62,145 nucleotides of DNA, from positions 1 through 62,145 of the forward strand of contig JAIPES010000004.1 of the NCBI GenBank assembly GCA_021737045.1, in the 5' to 3' direction. The position numbers were made by a program, and so were the translations under genes. The notes under the pieces are model-generated. The model was given only the letters and a program-made list of their open reading frames with translations. It was not told the origin of the DNA and searched no databases. This document shows positions 1 to 8,572 of this stretch, piece after piece. This stretch comes from Desulfobacteraceae bacterium. Its GTDB lineage: Bacteria > Desulfobacterota > Desulfobacteria > Desulfobacterales > Desulfosalsimonadaceae. Numbering within the stretch: position 1 is the stretch's first letter; each line of letters opens with the position of its first letter.

Positions 1-121
1 CCAAGGGCGGGGTCGGTTTTTGAAGCGACATTGAGCGTTTACAGAAACCTCTGTAAACGGTCAGGAGCGAAAAAACTGACCCAGGCCGCAGGGCTTCCTT
101 CCTGTAAAAACAGCGGCCGCG

Positions 122-137
122 GTAAAAAGCTTTTTAC
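122..137. repeat. Perfect 16-bp palindrome GTAAAAAGCTTTTTAC
   Basis: A perfect palindrome about 45 bp past the rng stop codon. The same 16 bases form the centre of the hairpin at 57985-58018, so it is probably a remnant of the dispersed intergenic element; it may also help end the rng transcript. The rest of 1-182 holds nothing I can recognise. Confidence 0.5.
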
Positions 138-182
138 GATTCCACCATGTCGGGTTTCATGGTTTTTTACCGATTTTTTCGG

Positions 183-1643
183 TTATTCGCACTCGATTCT
201 GCTGTCGCCGGGCAGCATGTTGTTGTCGGTCTCAATGGAGACGGTGATTTTCCGGCGCATCTCCAGATCCAGAATTTCCCGCTTTTTGCGATTGAGCAGG
301 TAAGTGGCCACCTCGGAAGGCAAATATCCCTTGACTGTGGTGACCCCGCTTTTAATTGTCTCCAGGCGCAGGCGCCGTAAAAATCCCAGCGCCAGGGATT
401 CCACCGACTGGATCACACCCTTTCCCTGACAATACCGGCAGGTTTCAAAGTTCAGCGACCGGATCGACGGGCGGATACGCTGGCGGGACATTTCCAGAAG
501 GCCGAAGGCCGATATCCGGCCCACCTTGGTGCGCGCCTTGTCCGGCTTGAGTTCGTTTTTCAGGGTCTGCTCCACCCGGGCTTTGTGCTTGCGGTCCCGC
601 ATATCAATAAAATCGATGACAATCAACCCCCCGAAGTCCCGCAGGCGCAATTGACGGGCCACCTCTTCGCCGGCCTCAAGGTTGGTCTGCAGAGCCGTGG
701 CCTCAATTGAGGCCTTCTGGGTGGCCTTGCCGGAATTGACGTCAATGGAAACCAGGGCTTCGGTCTGTTCAATCACAATGGAGCCGCCGGACTTGAGCTT
801 GACCCGGTTGTCAAAAATCGAGGCGATCTGCTCTTCGAGCTGGTGCTTGGTAAAGATCGGCTTGTCAGCCGAATAGCGTTTGACAACTTTTTTGTGCTGG
901 GGCGAGACAATCTGGATGAACTCTCTGACCTGCTGATAAACCGTGTCATCATCGATGAGGATTTCCTTGACATCGGTTGTAAACGAATCCCTGATGGCCC
1001 GGACGGCAACGGTCTGCTCCTTATAGAGAAGCATCGGAGCCTTTTCCTCCACGGCCTTTTGCTGAATGTTTTTCCACAGCCGCATGAGATAGCGCACATC
1101 CTTGGAAATAATGGTCTTGTTGCTGCCCTGGCCGGCTGTGCGCACGATAAGCCCGTAATCTTCCGGCAAATCCAGGTTCTGGGTGATTTCCTTTAACCGC
1201 TTGCGCTCCTTCTCATCGGTAATCTTGCGCGAGACCCCGCGGTTTTTTGTTCCGGGCATCAGCACGGTGTTTCGGCCCGGAAGGGATATATAGGTGGTGA
1301 GCATGGCCCCTTTTTCCATGATGGGATCATTGGTCACCTGAACGATAAGCTCCTGGCCACGCTTGACAACGTTTTTCAGGGACTGATTGCCCGACGGGTC
1401 GTCGTGGAAATAATCCGGATGAATTTCCTGCTTTTGCAGAAAACCGTTTTTTTCCGCTCCGTAGTCCACAAAGACCGCCTGCAGGCTCGGCTCCACCCTG
1501 GAGACAACCGCTTTGTAAATGTTTCCCTGGGTAATTTCCCGGGCGCTGGTTTCAATGTGAAACTCTTCCAGCCGATTGTCCGTAACCGTGGCGATGCGGC
1601 ATTCCTCCGGGTCCACGGCGTTGATGAGAATCTTGCTTGTCAT
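183..1643 (-). CDS. rng: Ribonuclease G (RNase E/G family)
   Basis: RNase E/G-family endoribonuclease, acting in 16S rRNA 5'-end maturation and mRNA turnover. Visible are an N-terminal S1 domain (VSRVEPSLQAVFVDYG), the catalytic metal-binding aspartates in VSIDVNSGK and GGLIVIDFIDM, and the CRYCQGKG zinc-link motif that joins the catalytic dimer. The length of about 487 residues matches RNase G rather than the longer RNase E; there is no C-terminal scaffold. I chose the ATG at 1643 (MTSKILINAV) because family members begin at this point; an upstream in-frame ATG at 1685 would add 14 residues without a better ribosome site. It is divergent from leuS. Confidence 0.93.
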   Translation of the reverse strand: MTSKILINAVDPEECRIATVTDNRLEEFHIETSAREITQGNIYKAVVSRVEPSLQAVFVDYGAEKNGFLQKQEIHPDYFHDDPSGNQSLKNVVKRGQELIVQVTNDPIMEKGAMLTTYISLPGRNTVLMPGTKNRGVSRKITDEKERKRLKEITQNLDLPEDYGLIVRTAGQGSNKTIISKDVRYLMRLWKNIQQKAVEEKAPMLLYKEQTVAVRAIRDSFTTDVKEILIDDDTVYQQVREFIQIVSPQHKKVVKRYSADKPIFTKHQLEEQIASIFDNRVKLKSGGSIVIEQTEALVSIDVNSGKATQKASIEATALQTNLEAGEEVARQLRLRDFGGLIVIDFIDMRDRKHKARVEQTLKNELKPDKARTKVGRISAFGLLEMSRQRIRPSIRSLNFETCRYCQGKGVIQSVESLALGFLRRLRLETIKSGVTTVKGYLPSEVATYLLNRKKREILDLEMRRKITVSIETDNNMLPGDSRIECE

Positions 1644-1927
1644 ATGCGGCTTTTTCCAGAATACTTCTTTGATTTTTGCATCCAATGCGTCTGCATCAGG
1701 CCGATGGTGATGTAAGGTGCATGTGAATGTTTTTAAATTGTTCCAGATTTCCGGTTTTTCGTCGGCAACCTGTCCACAATGGCCGATTCAGGAGATAAAT
1801 AGGAAATTGGCGCAGACAAGTCAAACGATTTCTGGCATTTTGATGCCTCAGGCTTGATATTTCATTTATCCTGTGGCATGAAAGTGGGAATTATCAACAA
1901 TCACAAAAAAAGGGGCAGCAACCGAAG

Positions 1928-4534
1928 ATGGATCAACGATACGACCCGCAAACCATTGAACCCAAATGGCAGCAGGTCTGGGAAAAGACCCGGGCCTTTT
2001 GCGCGGATGCCGACGCCTCCCGGGAAAAATATTATCTGCTGGAAATGTTTCCCTATCCCTCCGGGCGCATTCATATCGGACATGTTCGCAACTATACCAT
2101 CGGCGACGTGGTGGCGCGATACAAGCGGATGTGCGGCTATAATGTACTGCATCCCATGGGATGGGACGCATTCGGGATGCCCGCGGAAAACGCAGCCATT
2201 GCCAATAAAACCCATCCGGCCCAATGGACCTGGGACAATATCGCAGCCATGCGAAAACAATTAAAACGCCTGGGCTTAAGCTACGACTGGGAAAGGGAAC
2301 TGGCCACCTGCGATCCGAAATATTACAAATGGGAACAGTGGCTGTTTATCCGTATGTATGAAAAGGGCATGGTGTACCGCAAAGAATCGCTTGTCAACTG
2401 GTGCGAGACCTGCAGCACCGTGCTGGCCAATGAACAGGTGGAAAACGGAGAGTGCTGGCGATGCGGACGGCCCGTCAAACAGAAAAAACTCTGGGGATGG
2501 TTCTTCAAAATCACCGACTATGCCGATGATCTGCTGGAGTACTGCGAAAAACTCCCCGGATGGCCGGAAAAAGTGCTTACCATGCAGAAAAACTGGATCG
2601 GCAAAAGCACCGGCGCGGAAATCCGCTTTCCTGTCAGCGGCAAAGATGAGGTCATCAACGTTTTTACCACCCGGCCCGATACCATCTACGGGGCCACCTA
2701 CATGGTGCTGGCCCCGGAACATCCGCTGGTCCGAACCCTTTCCCGTGGCACCGGGCAGCAGGAGGCAGTGGATGCGTTTGTCGACCGTATGGCGGCGGAA
2801 AGCCGCACCGACCGGATGCTGGAAGCAAAGGAAAAAGAAGGCGTGTTTCTGGGCGCCTGGTGCACCAACCCTGTAACCGGCACGCAAATCCCTGTTTATA
2901 CTGCCAATTTCGCCCTGATGGGATACGGCACCGGCGCTGTCATGTCCGTGCCCGCCCATGACCAGCGGGATTACGAATTTGCCAAAAAATACGGCATTGA
3001 CATTATCGTTGTGATCAAACCGGAGGAACTCTCCGTTGAGGAAACCGCTGCCACGCAGGCCTATACCGGCGACGGAGCCATGGTCAATTCCGGCCCCTTT
3101 GACGGCATGCACAACCGTAAAGCCTATGAAGACCTGATTGCCTATTTTGAAAAACACGGCCTGGGCAAGCGCAGCATCAGCTACCGCATCCGTGACTGGG
3201 GCATTTCCCGTCAGCGGTACTGGGGGGCGCCGGTGCCCATGATCCATTGTGACACATGCGGCATCGTGCCGGTAAAAGACGCGGACCTTCCGGTAGTACT
3301 GCCGGAAAACGTTGATCTGCTCGACGGCGGGGGCTCACCGCTTGCCTCTCACCAGGCCTTTGTCAACGTCACCTGTCCGAAATGCGGGGCCGCGGCCAGG
3401 CGGGAAACCGATACCATGGATACATTTGTGGAATCATCCTGGTATTTTGAACGCTACTGCAGCCCGCACTGCGACACGGCCATGTTTGACAAAAAGGAAG
3501 TCGCGTACTGGATGCCCGTGGACCAGTACATCGGCGGTGTTGAGCATGCGGTCATGCACCTGCTTTATTCCCGGTATTTTACCCGGGTATTAAAGGACAT
3601 GGGCCTGGTGGATTTCAAGGAGCCTTTCACCCGGCTGCTCACCCAGGGAATGGTATGCAAGGAAACCCAGCACTGCCCGGAACACGGTTTTTTGTATCCC
3701 GAGGAAGCCGGGGCGCGGGGTGAATCGGTTTTCTGCAAAAAATGCGGCCAACCCGTGGAAGTGGGACGGGTGGAAAAAATGTCAAAATCCAAAAAAAATA
3801 TCATTGACCCCAATGAACTGGTGGCCCGCTACGGAGCCGACACGGTCCGGCTGTTCTGCCTGTTTGCCGCCCCGCCCGAGCGGGACCTGGAATGGAGTGA
3901 ACAGGGGGTTGAAGGCGGTTTCCGTTTTTTAAACCGCATCTGGCGGCTGGCCTCGGCATGGATGGTCCGATTCAGACAAACCCGGGCTTTCACCGATGCA
4001 CCCGATGACCTGGATGAAAAAATCCGGCCCCTTTACATCAAGACCCATCAGACCATCAAAAAGGTCACAGACGATATCGAAGCCCGGTTCCATTTTAACA
4101 CGGCCATCAGTGCTGTCATGGAACTGGTCAATGCCATGTATCAGGCCGAAACCCGGGGCATCTCCCCGGAAACCGCAGATGATACAGCTGCGGCCGTAAT
4201 GCGCGGAGCCATGGAAACCGCCCTGCTGCTGCTTGCACCGGTGGTTCCCCATTTTACGGAGGAACTCTGGGCCGCCATTGGATATGAACCCGGCAGCATG
4301 GCCAATCAATCCTGGCCCGCCTGGCGAACAGATGCGCTATCCGCAGACACCCGTGTGATCGTTGTGCAGGTAAACGGCAAGCTGCGGGCCAAATTTGAAA
4401 TCAATGCAGAGGCAGATGACGAGACATTAAAGGCCCGGGCTCTGGAGGATGAAAACGTGACGCGCTTTATCGCCGACAAACCCGTAAAAAAGGTGATCAC
4501 AGTCAAACACAAGCTGGTGAATATCGTTGTATAA
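1928..4534 (+). CDS. leuS: Leucyl-tRNA synthetase
   Basis: Class I aminoacyl-tRNA synthetase that charges tRNA-Leu. The HIGH signature is present as HIGHVRNYTIGD near residue 50 and the KMSKS signature as VEKMSKSKKN near residue 620. The CP1 editing domain lies between them (TTRPDTIYGATYMVLAPEH). Zinc-knuckle-like CxxC pairs are seen in WCETCSTVLANEQ and in the GECWRCGR and HCDTCG segments. The length of 868 residues is normal for bacterial LeuS. The start ATG follows AACCGAAG. The 3' end overlaps lptE by 8 bp, so the two are translationally coupled, as in many proteobacteria. Confidence 0.97.
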   Translation: MDQRYDPQTIEPKWQQVWEKTRAFCADADASREKYYLLEMFPYPSGRIHIGHVRNYTIGDVVARYKRMCGYNVLHPMGWDAFGMPAENAAIANKTHPAQWTWDNIAAMRKQLKRLGLSYDWERELATCDPKYYKWEQWLFIRMYEKGMVYRKESLVNWCETCSTVLANEQVENGECWRCGRPVKQKKLWGWFFKITDYADDLLEYCEKLPGWPEKVLTMQKNWIGKSTGAEIRFPVSGKDEVINVFTTRPDTIYGATYMVLAPEHPLVRTLSRGTGQQEAVDAFVDRMAAESRTDRMLEAKEKEGVFLGAWCTNPVTGTQIPVYTANFALMGYGTGAVMSVPAHDQRDYEFAKKYGIDIIVVIKPEELSVEETAATQAYTGDGAMVNSGPFDGMHNRKAYEDLIAYFEKHGLGKRSISYRIRDWGISRQRYWGAPVPMIHCDTCGIVPVKDADLPVVLPENVDLLDGGGSPLASHQAFVNVTCPKCGAAARRETDTMDTFVESSWYFERYCSPHCDTAMFDKKEVAYWMPVDQYIGGVEHAVMHLLYSRYFTRVLKDMGLVDFKEPFTRLLTQGMVCKETQHCPEHGFLYPEEAGARGESVFCKKCGQPVEVGRVEKMSKSKKNIIDPNELVARYGADTVRLFCLFAAPPERDLEWSEQGVEGGFRFLNRIWRLASAWMVRFRQTRAFTDAPDDLDEKIRPLYIKTHQTIKKVTDDIEARFHFNTAISAVMELVNAMYQAETRGISPETADDTAAAVMRGAMETALLLLAPVVPHFTEELWAAIGYEPGSMANQSWPAWRTDALSADTRVIVVQVNGKLRAKFEINAEADDETLKARALEDENVTRFIADKPVKKVITVKHKLVNIVV

Positions 4535-5075
4535 TACCCAAAAGCACACCTGCAGATGCAAATGGCAACTGTTTTCTGTATTCGCGGTTCTCGCCGCCAT
4601 GGCGATGCTTGCCGCCGGCTGCGGGTACCGACTGGCCGGCGGCGGCAGCCTCCCCGGGGATGTCCGGCGGATCGCAGTGGAAACATTTACCAACCGCACC
4701 GGTGAGATCGGCATCGAAGCCGTGATCACCAATGACATCCTCTACGAAATCACGCGCACAGACAAGGCCACAATAAGCGACAAAAACCGGGCAGATGCGG
4801 TTCTTACCGGGGTGATCCGCTCTGCGCGCAGCAGCAGCATATCCCACAGCGCAGCACATGAAACTTCAGAAGAGCGGGTGACCGTAGTGGTGGATGTCAG
4901 CCTTGTCAGCACAAGCGGCGAGACCCTGTGGTCTGCAAGCGGCATCTCAGCCTCGGAGGAATACACGGTGGCCGGGGACAACATGGGCACTGAACAGAAC
5001 AAAAAATCCGCTGTGGCCAAGCTCTCGGGCCGGCTGGCACAGCGGATTTATTATCGGATGACCGACGATTTTTAA
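4527..5075 (+). CDS. lptE: LPS-assembly lipoprotein LptE
   Basis: Outer-membrane lipoprotein that plugs the LptD barrel and delivers lipopolysaccharide to the cell surface. A short basic N-terminus and hydrophobic stretch lead into the lipobox LAAGC, with the lipidated Cys near residue 32, then GYRLAGGGSLPGDVRRIAVE, the characteristic LptE opening. The length of 182 residues is typical. It overlaps the end of leuS, the usual genomic position of lptE, and converges on rpsT. Its presence implies a diderm organism with lipopolysaccharide. Confidence 0.9.
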   Translation: MYNTQKHTCRCKWQLFSVFAVLAAMAMLAAGCGYRLAGGGSLPGDVRRIAVETFTNRTGEIGIEAVITNDILYEITRTDKATISDKNRADAVLTGVIRSARSSSISHSAAHETSEERVTVVVDVSLVSTSGETLWSASGISASEEYTVAGDNMGTEQNKKSAVAKLSGRLAQRIYYRMTDDF

Positions 5076-5093
5076 AAAGGAGCGTTAAAACCC

Positions 5094-5351
5094 TTATACA
5101 GAGCGGTTTGCCCGCCGGTTTAACCTGGAAATTCTGCGGGCGGCGGTTTTTTTGTGAATCACGCCTTTGCGGGCCGCCTTGTCAATGACAGACTGGGCTT
5201 TTTGAAGCTCTGAGCTGACATCTCCCTGACCCTTTGCCACTGTGAGCACGTTTTTAACCGAGGTCTTGACCTGGGTTTTGACCATTCGATTGCGCATGCG
5301 GCGCATGGTGTTCTGCTTGATTCGCTTCAGCGCGGATTTGTGATTTGCCAA
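5094..5351 (-). CDS. rpsT: 30S ribosomal protein S20
   Basis: Small basic ribosomal protein that binds 16S rRNA in the 30S body. The N-terminus MANHKSALKRIKQ and the C-terminal KKTAARRISRLNRRA are diagnostic, and 85 residues is normal. The ATG is preceded by AAGGAGATTGG. It is a stand-alone gene, convergent with lptE, with a well-formed promoter upstream. Confidence 0.97.
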   Translation of the reverse strand: MANHKSALKRIKQNTMRRMRNRMVKTQVKTSVKNVLTVAKGQGDVSSELQKAQSVIDKAARKGVIHKKTAARRISRLNRRANRSV

Positions 5352-5437
5352 TGCTCCAATCTCCTTGTATCTTTTTTATACGTTGGCTTTTGTTCTTTGG
5401 TTGCGATTTGTTTGAAAATAAAATAGCGTAATTTGTC

Positions 5438-5466
5438 TCTATACCCTCCCAAAAAACTTGTGTCAA
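5438..5466 (-). promoter_or_regulatory. Sigma-70 promoter of rpsT
   Basis: On the minus strand TTGACA (perfect -35) is followed by a 17-bp spacer and TATAGA (5 of 6 -10 bases), roughly 85 bp before the rpsT start codon. This is one of the best-matching housekeeping promoters in the window. Confidence 0.7.
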
Positions 5467-5520
5467 GCCAAAACAGGATGCAACACCAGCCCCCGGCAAA
5501 AAACCGGCTCTGCTCTGACC

Positions 5521-6426
5521 TTATTTTCCCTTTTTCCGTTTCAGCGCGATTAAAATACTCAGCCTCAGGCGGTTCAGGGCATCCTGGAGGTCCCCGATTT
5601 CATCTTTTCGGGTGACCGGGATTTCACTCTCCAATTCACTTCCTTTGGCAATGTTTCTGGCCACAACCGTCATTTTCCGCAATGGTGCCATGGCTTTGGA
5701 AACATAAAGAAATGTAAACAATAAGGATAAAACAAGAATAAGGATCATGATCAAGCCCATTGTTTTCACCAGCTGTTTTTGCGCTGCACTGATCGAACTG
5801 AGTTCAACCCCGACACGAAACCCGCCCCAATGCTTTCCCTTGACAGTGATGGGCGACGAAACATCCCATGCGACTTCCCCGGTGTCCCGGTGATATATCT
5901 GCTGAAATCCCTCTTCTTTGTTTTCAGCTGCCTTGATTCCAACCGGGTCGTTGAAAATCCTCTTGGTTCGGTTCCGGACCCGATCCTTTTCCGGATCACC
6001 GGTGATGGGCTGCTGATAGCGGGTATTGTGAGTTGGAACATATCCATTGCGATCCGCTGCCACCGCGTAAAGCAGATTGTCATCCTTAAGGAACTTGTCC
6101 TGTATGGAAAGAATGGCCCGGTCCAGGTATGAATCATAGGAAGTATGGTATTTGGGCGGATCAAAATTGCCAAAAATTTGGTAATCCGTGTCAAATGCTT
6201 CGTTAACGGAAAAAACGCCATTATCGATTGCTTCCTCTATAATAGTGGCCACTGTTTCAGCCCCAAGAACAGACTGAATTTTGGCACGGTATAAAAGCTC
6301 ATCCTCAAGCCTGCTGGTTTGCTGGCTTACCAAAAAATAGGTGCCCGCGGAAAACACAATGATAATAATCGCACTGATGATCAAAGAAATTTTTACACTC
6401 ATTTTTCCGGTAATAAATGAAAGCAT
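5521..6426 (-). CDS. Membrane Cache-HAMP sensory protein without output domain
   Basis: 301 residues: a transmembrane helix near residues 10-30, a periplasmic Cache-like ligand domain (about 35-210, with DRNGYVPTHN, NRTKRIFND and GKHWGGFRVG), a second membrane helix (about 217-240), and a HAMP domain (about 240-292, KAMAPLRKMTVVARNIAKG). It then ends in a Lys/Arg tail. The layout matches the N-terminal half of chemoreceptors or sensor kinases, but no methyl-accepting, kinase or cyclase domain follows. It is paralogous to the next gene upstream in the transcript (6541-7182), so the two probably sense related ligands. The specific function is unknown; it could signal by pairing with another receptor. 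Confidence 0.8.
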   Translation of the reverse strand: MLSFITGKMSVKISLIISAIIIIVFSAGTYFLVSQQTSRLEDELLYRAKIQSVLGAETVATIIEEAIDNGVFSVNEAFDTDYQIFGNFDPPKYHTSYDSYLDRAILSIQDKFLKDDNLLYAVAADRNGYVPTHNTRYQQPITGDPEKDRVRNRTKRIFNDPVGIKAAENKEEGFQQIYHRDTGEVAWDVSSPITVKGKHWGGFRVGVELSSISAAQKQLVKTMGLIMILILVLSLLFTFLYVSKAMAPLRKMTVVARNIAKGSELESEIPVTRKDEIGDLQDALNRLRLSILIALKRKKGK

Positions 6427-6540
6427 GATCTGATCCCCTGTTTTTGGTTACAATATTTGGCTCCACCCATATGGAAAAAAATTACGGTTTGTTTTCTTAA
6501 GATAAATCCACGACCCATGGATATTACCCAAAAAATGGCG

Positions 6541-7182
6541 CTATTTCTCATAGCCCACACGAATCGCACCCCAGTGTTTGCCCCGGATGTAAATCGGGAC
6601 AGACAAATCTGCAATCGTATTTCCCGTATCCCGTTCGTATTGCTGAAGCAAATACGGATCGGTATTGCGTGCTGCAGCCAGGCCTGTGCGGTCGTTGGCA
6701 ATACGCTTTGTCCGATTATGTTTCAGGTTGTAATCCGGATCATCTGTCAGCGCCTTGGAATATTTCGAGTTATGGGTAGGCACATAACCATTTCGATCCA
6801 CAGCCACAACATACAAAAACCAGGACTGCTGTCCAAGATATTTATCGAGAATGATACGCAAGACCTTATCCGTATGACGATCGTATTGCGTATGGTATTT
6901 TGGCGGATCCGTGTCCGGAATAGGTATATAAAAGGTATCAAACAAATCAGCGAATGATACCACATTTGATTCCACAAGTTTTTCCATCTCCTGGATAACC
7001 TCATCCCGACAGCTCAGGGCGGCTTGTTTGGCGATAAGGTCTCTTCCTGTCAGGTTATCGTCCTCGGCCATGGCCGGAATAAAGCCTGAAAAGAATATGA
7101 AAATCGCAATGCCTGAAAACAAAAAAATGTTTTTCCGCAATGTTCTTCTCCTTATGTAACGCTGTGGCGCGTTGATTGACAT
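6541..7182 (-). CDS. Secreted or anchored Cache-domain sensory protein
   Basis: Paralogue of the neighbouring Cache-HAMP protein, sharing DPPKYHTQYD, DRNGYVPTHN, NRTKRI and GKHWGAIRVG. It has an N-terminal hydrophobic segment (IFLFSGIAIFIFFSGF) ending in AMA, which may be a cleavable signal peptide or an anchor. It stops right after the Cache domain, with no second membrane helix or HAMP domain, so it looks like a free periplasmic ligand-binding form. I chose ATG 7182; an in-frame TTG at 7197 is possible, and neither has a clear ribosome site. It is likely cotranscribed with its neighbours. I infer a sensory role; the ligand is unknown. Confidence 0.72.
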   Translation of the reverse strand: MSINAPQRYIRRRTLRKNIFLFSGIAIFIFFSGFIPAMAEDDNLTGRDLIAKQAALSCRDEVIQEMEKLVESNVVSFADLFDTFYIPIPDTDPPKYHTQYDRHTDKVLRIILDKYLGQQSWFLYVVAVDRNGYVPTHNSKYSKALTDDPDYNLKHNRTKRIANDRTGLAAARNTDPYLLQQYERDTGNTIADLSVPIYIRGKHWGAIRVGYEK

Positions 7183-7243
7183 TTTTTTTAAAGACAATGA
7201 AGATAAATTGCACCTTGCTTGGTGGACAAGGGTTCCATGCAGT

Positions 7244-7696
7244 TTAAAACCCCTTCATTTTATTATGCATCTTATTTTTGAAGGTTGTTTTTTCCTTATT
7301 GCCCGGAATCATTTCAGCCACGCGCTCAATAAAATCCCACGCACCTGTTGTTGGAATTCCATTTAAGGAAAAACCCATCTCGCTTGCGGCATCCTCGATC
7401 AGCGTCTCTCCGAGAGGCCCCAGCAAATCGACCAAATCTGATTTGATATCTTTAATAAAAGCCTGATTCAAATAAGATATATTCGGCTCCACTTTTTCAA
7501 CCAGACGGAGGTTATAAAGTTTTGAAAACGTCTGCTTGAAAGCCGCAGGGGTCATATCCGCGTCAGTCATCACTTGCCGTAATGTTTTTCGCTCATCCAA
7601 TGCCGCAAGAAGCCTGAGCATGTCCCTGTCAAGAGTGATCTCACTGTTTGTATCCGCTCTGGTTCTTTTGAAATGAAATTCAAGCAAATTGGCCAT
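7244..7696 (-). CDS. Cytosolic protein with DUF8082-like C-terminal domain
   Basis: 150 residues, soluble. The first half (residues about 18-75) looks like a helical winged-helix-type region (TLDRDMLRLLAALDERKTLR, then TPAAFKQTFSKLYNLRLVEKV). The C-terminal half (LVDLLGPLGETLIEDAASEM) resembles the L-x-x-x-GPhxxxLhxxA pattern of the DUF8082 domain found in signalling proteins. The start ATG at 7696 has a strong ribosome site (AGGGGGGAGG); a longer reading from 7759 lacks one. It is first in a probable three-gene transcript with the two Cache proteins, so it may be their cytosolic partner. The domain assignment is by eye and moderately sure. Confidence 0.6.
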   Translation of the reverse strand: MANLLEFHFKRTRADTNSEITLDRDMLRLLAALDERKTLRQVMTDADMTPAAFKQTFSKLYNLRLVEKVEPNISYLNQAFIKDIKSDLVDLLGPLGETLIEDAASEMGFSLNGIPTTGAWDFIERVAEMIPGNKEKTTFKNKMHNKMKGF

Positions 7697-8572
7697 TGCC
7701 TCCCCCCTTCTGATGGTGGAAAAATTATTTTCCACATGGCTGTTTACAGCAGCTACCACCCGCCAATGACACGCTGCACAAACCCATAATAGCCTTGCCG
7801 GCCATGAATAAAATTCTCACCGCCGACTTATCCGGGATTTTCTTCCCGAAATGCATTTATTCCCCCTTGGCAGCTGTTTAAAACTTCGCAAGGTTCACCT
7901 TCCGTAAAGGCGTAAAGGTAAAAAAACAAAAAAATGCTTTGCTATTTCTGAGGTCCCATAAAAAACAACACTGTCATGACGCATGGAATGGAAATCCGGG
8001 AAATACAAGCGGGCAACATTGATCAGTGTCAAAAAAATGCCTTTTCGATGACAACAAGTGAAAAAAGAAAAATTCGGGCAGGCCGGGATATTACTCAAAA
8101 CACCAAGAACTTTTTCCAAAGAAAGCCAATATATGCCATCCTTATTCATGCTGAAAATTATACAATTATTGTAACTTATGACAGATATCGTGGGCCTGGG
8201 CTCCGGCTTCAGTTAGAAGAAAAGGGCTAAACATTACGATGCCAATAATTCGGCTCAATAAGGTTAACTCTTTGAATTATTTTCAATAAGCTTGCTATTT
8301 ATACGAATGTAAAAAACATGTCAAGAAAATAAAACCTCATCTCAGTTATTCATACAACTATCATTTACTTTACATGTTTTTATTTAAATAAACAGTGTTT
8401 TTTATTTGTCTGAATTCTTTAATGTCCCTTAAAAATGCTATATTTTACAGCAGTCAACACTGATGGCACCGTAAAAAGTCTGCCTTTCAGGCAACTACAA
8501 AAGCCCGCGCAATCAAAGTATTGCCTTTTATCATTTGATCTTGCCGCATGGGTATTGTAAAAGTCCTGCATT
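7697..8572. other. 876-bp gene-poor AT-rich region
   Basis: Between the divergent 7696 gene and murJ I see no convincing gene. An 84-codon plus-strand reading frame (7976-8230) has no ribosome site or recognisable motif. The stretch 8230-8450 is distinctly AT-rich compared with the flanking genes. A fragment of the dispersed intergenic repeat lies at 8462-8480. It probably holds the upstream promoters for both neighbours, but no box is clear enough to place. Confidence 0.5.
8462..8480 (+). repeat. Fragment of dispersed intergenic element
   Basis: GATGGCACCGTAAAAAGTC, matching the left end of the elements at 44114 and 57958. No matching right end is evident, although GTAAAAGTCC recurs at 8556-8565 just before murJ. 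Confidence 0.6.

Noticed and set aside
7976-8230. An 84-codon reading frame in the gap before murJ
   Set aside because: No ribosome site, no recognisable motif, and composition unlike the neighbouring genes.
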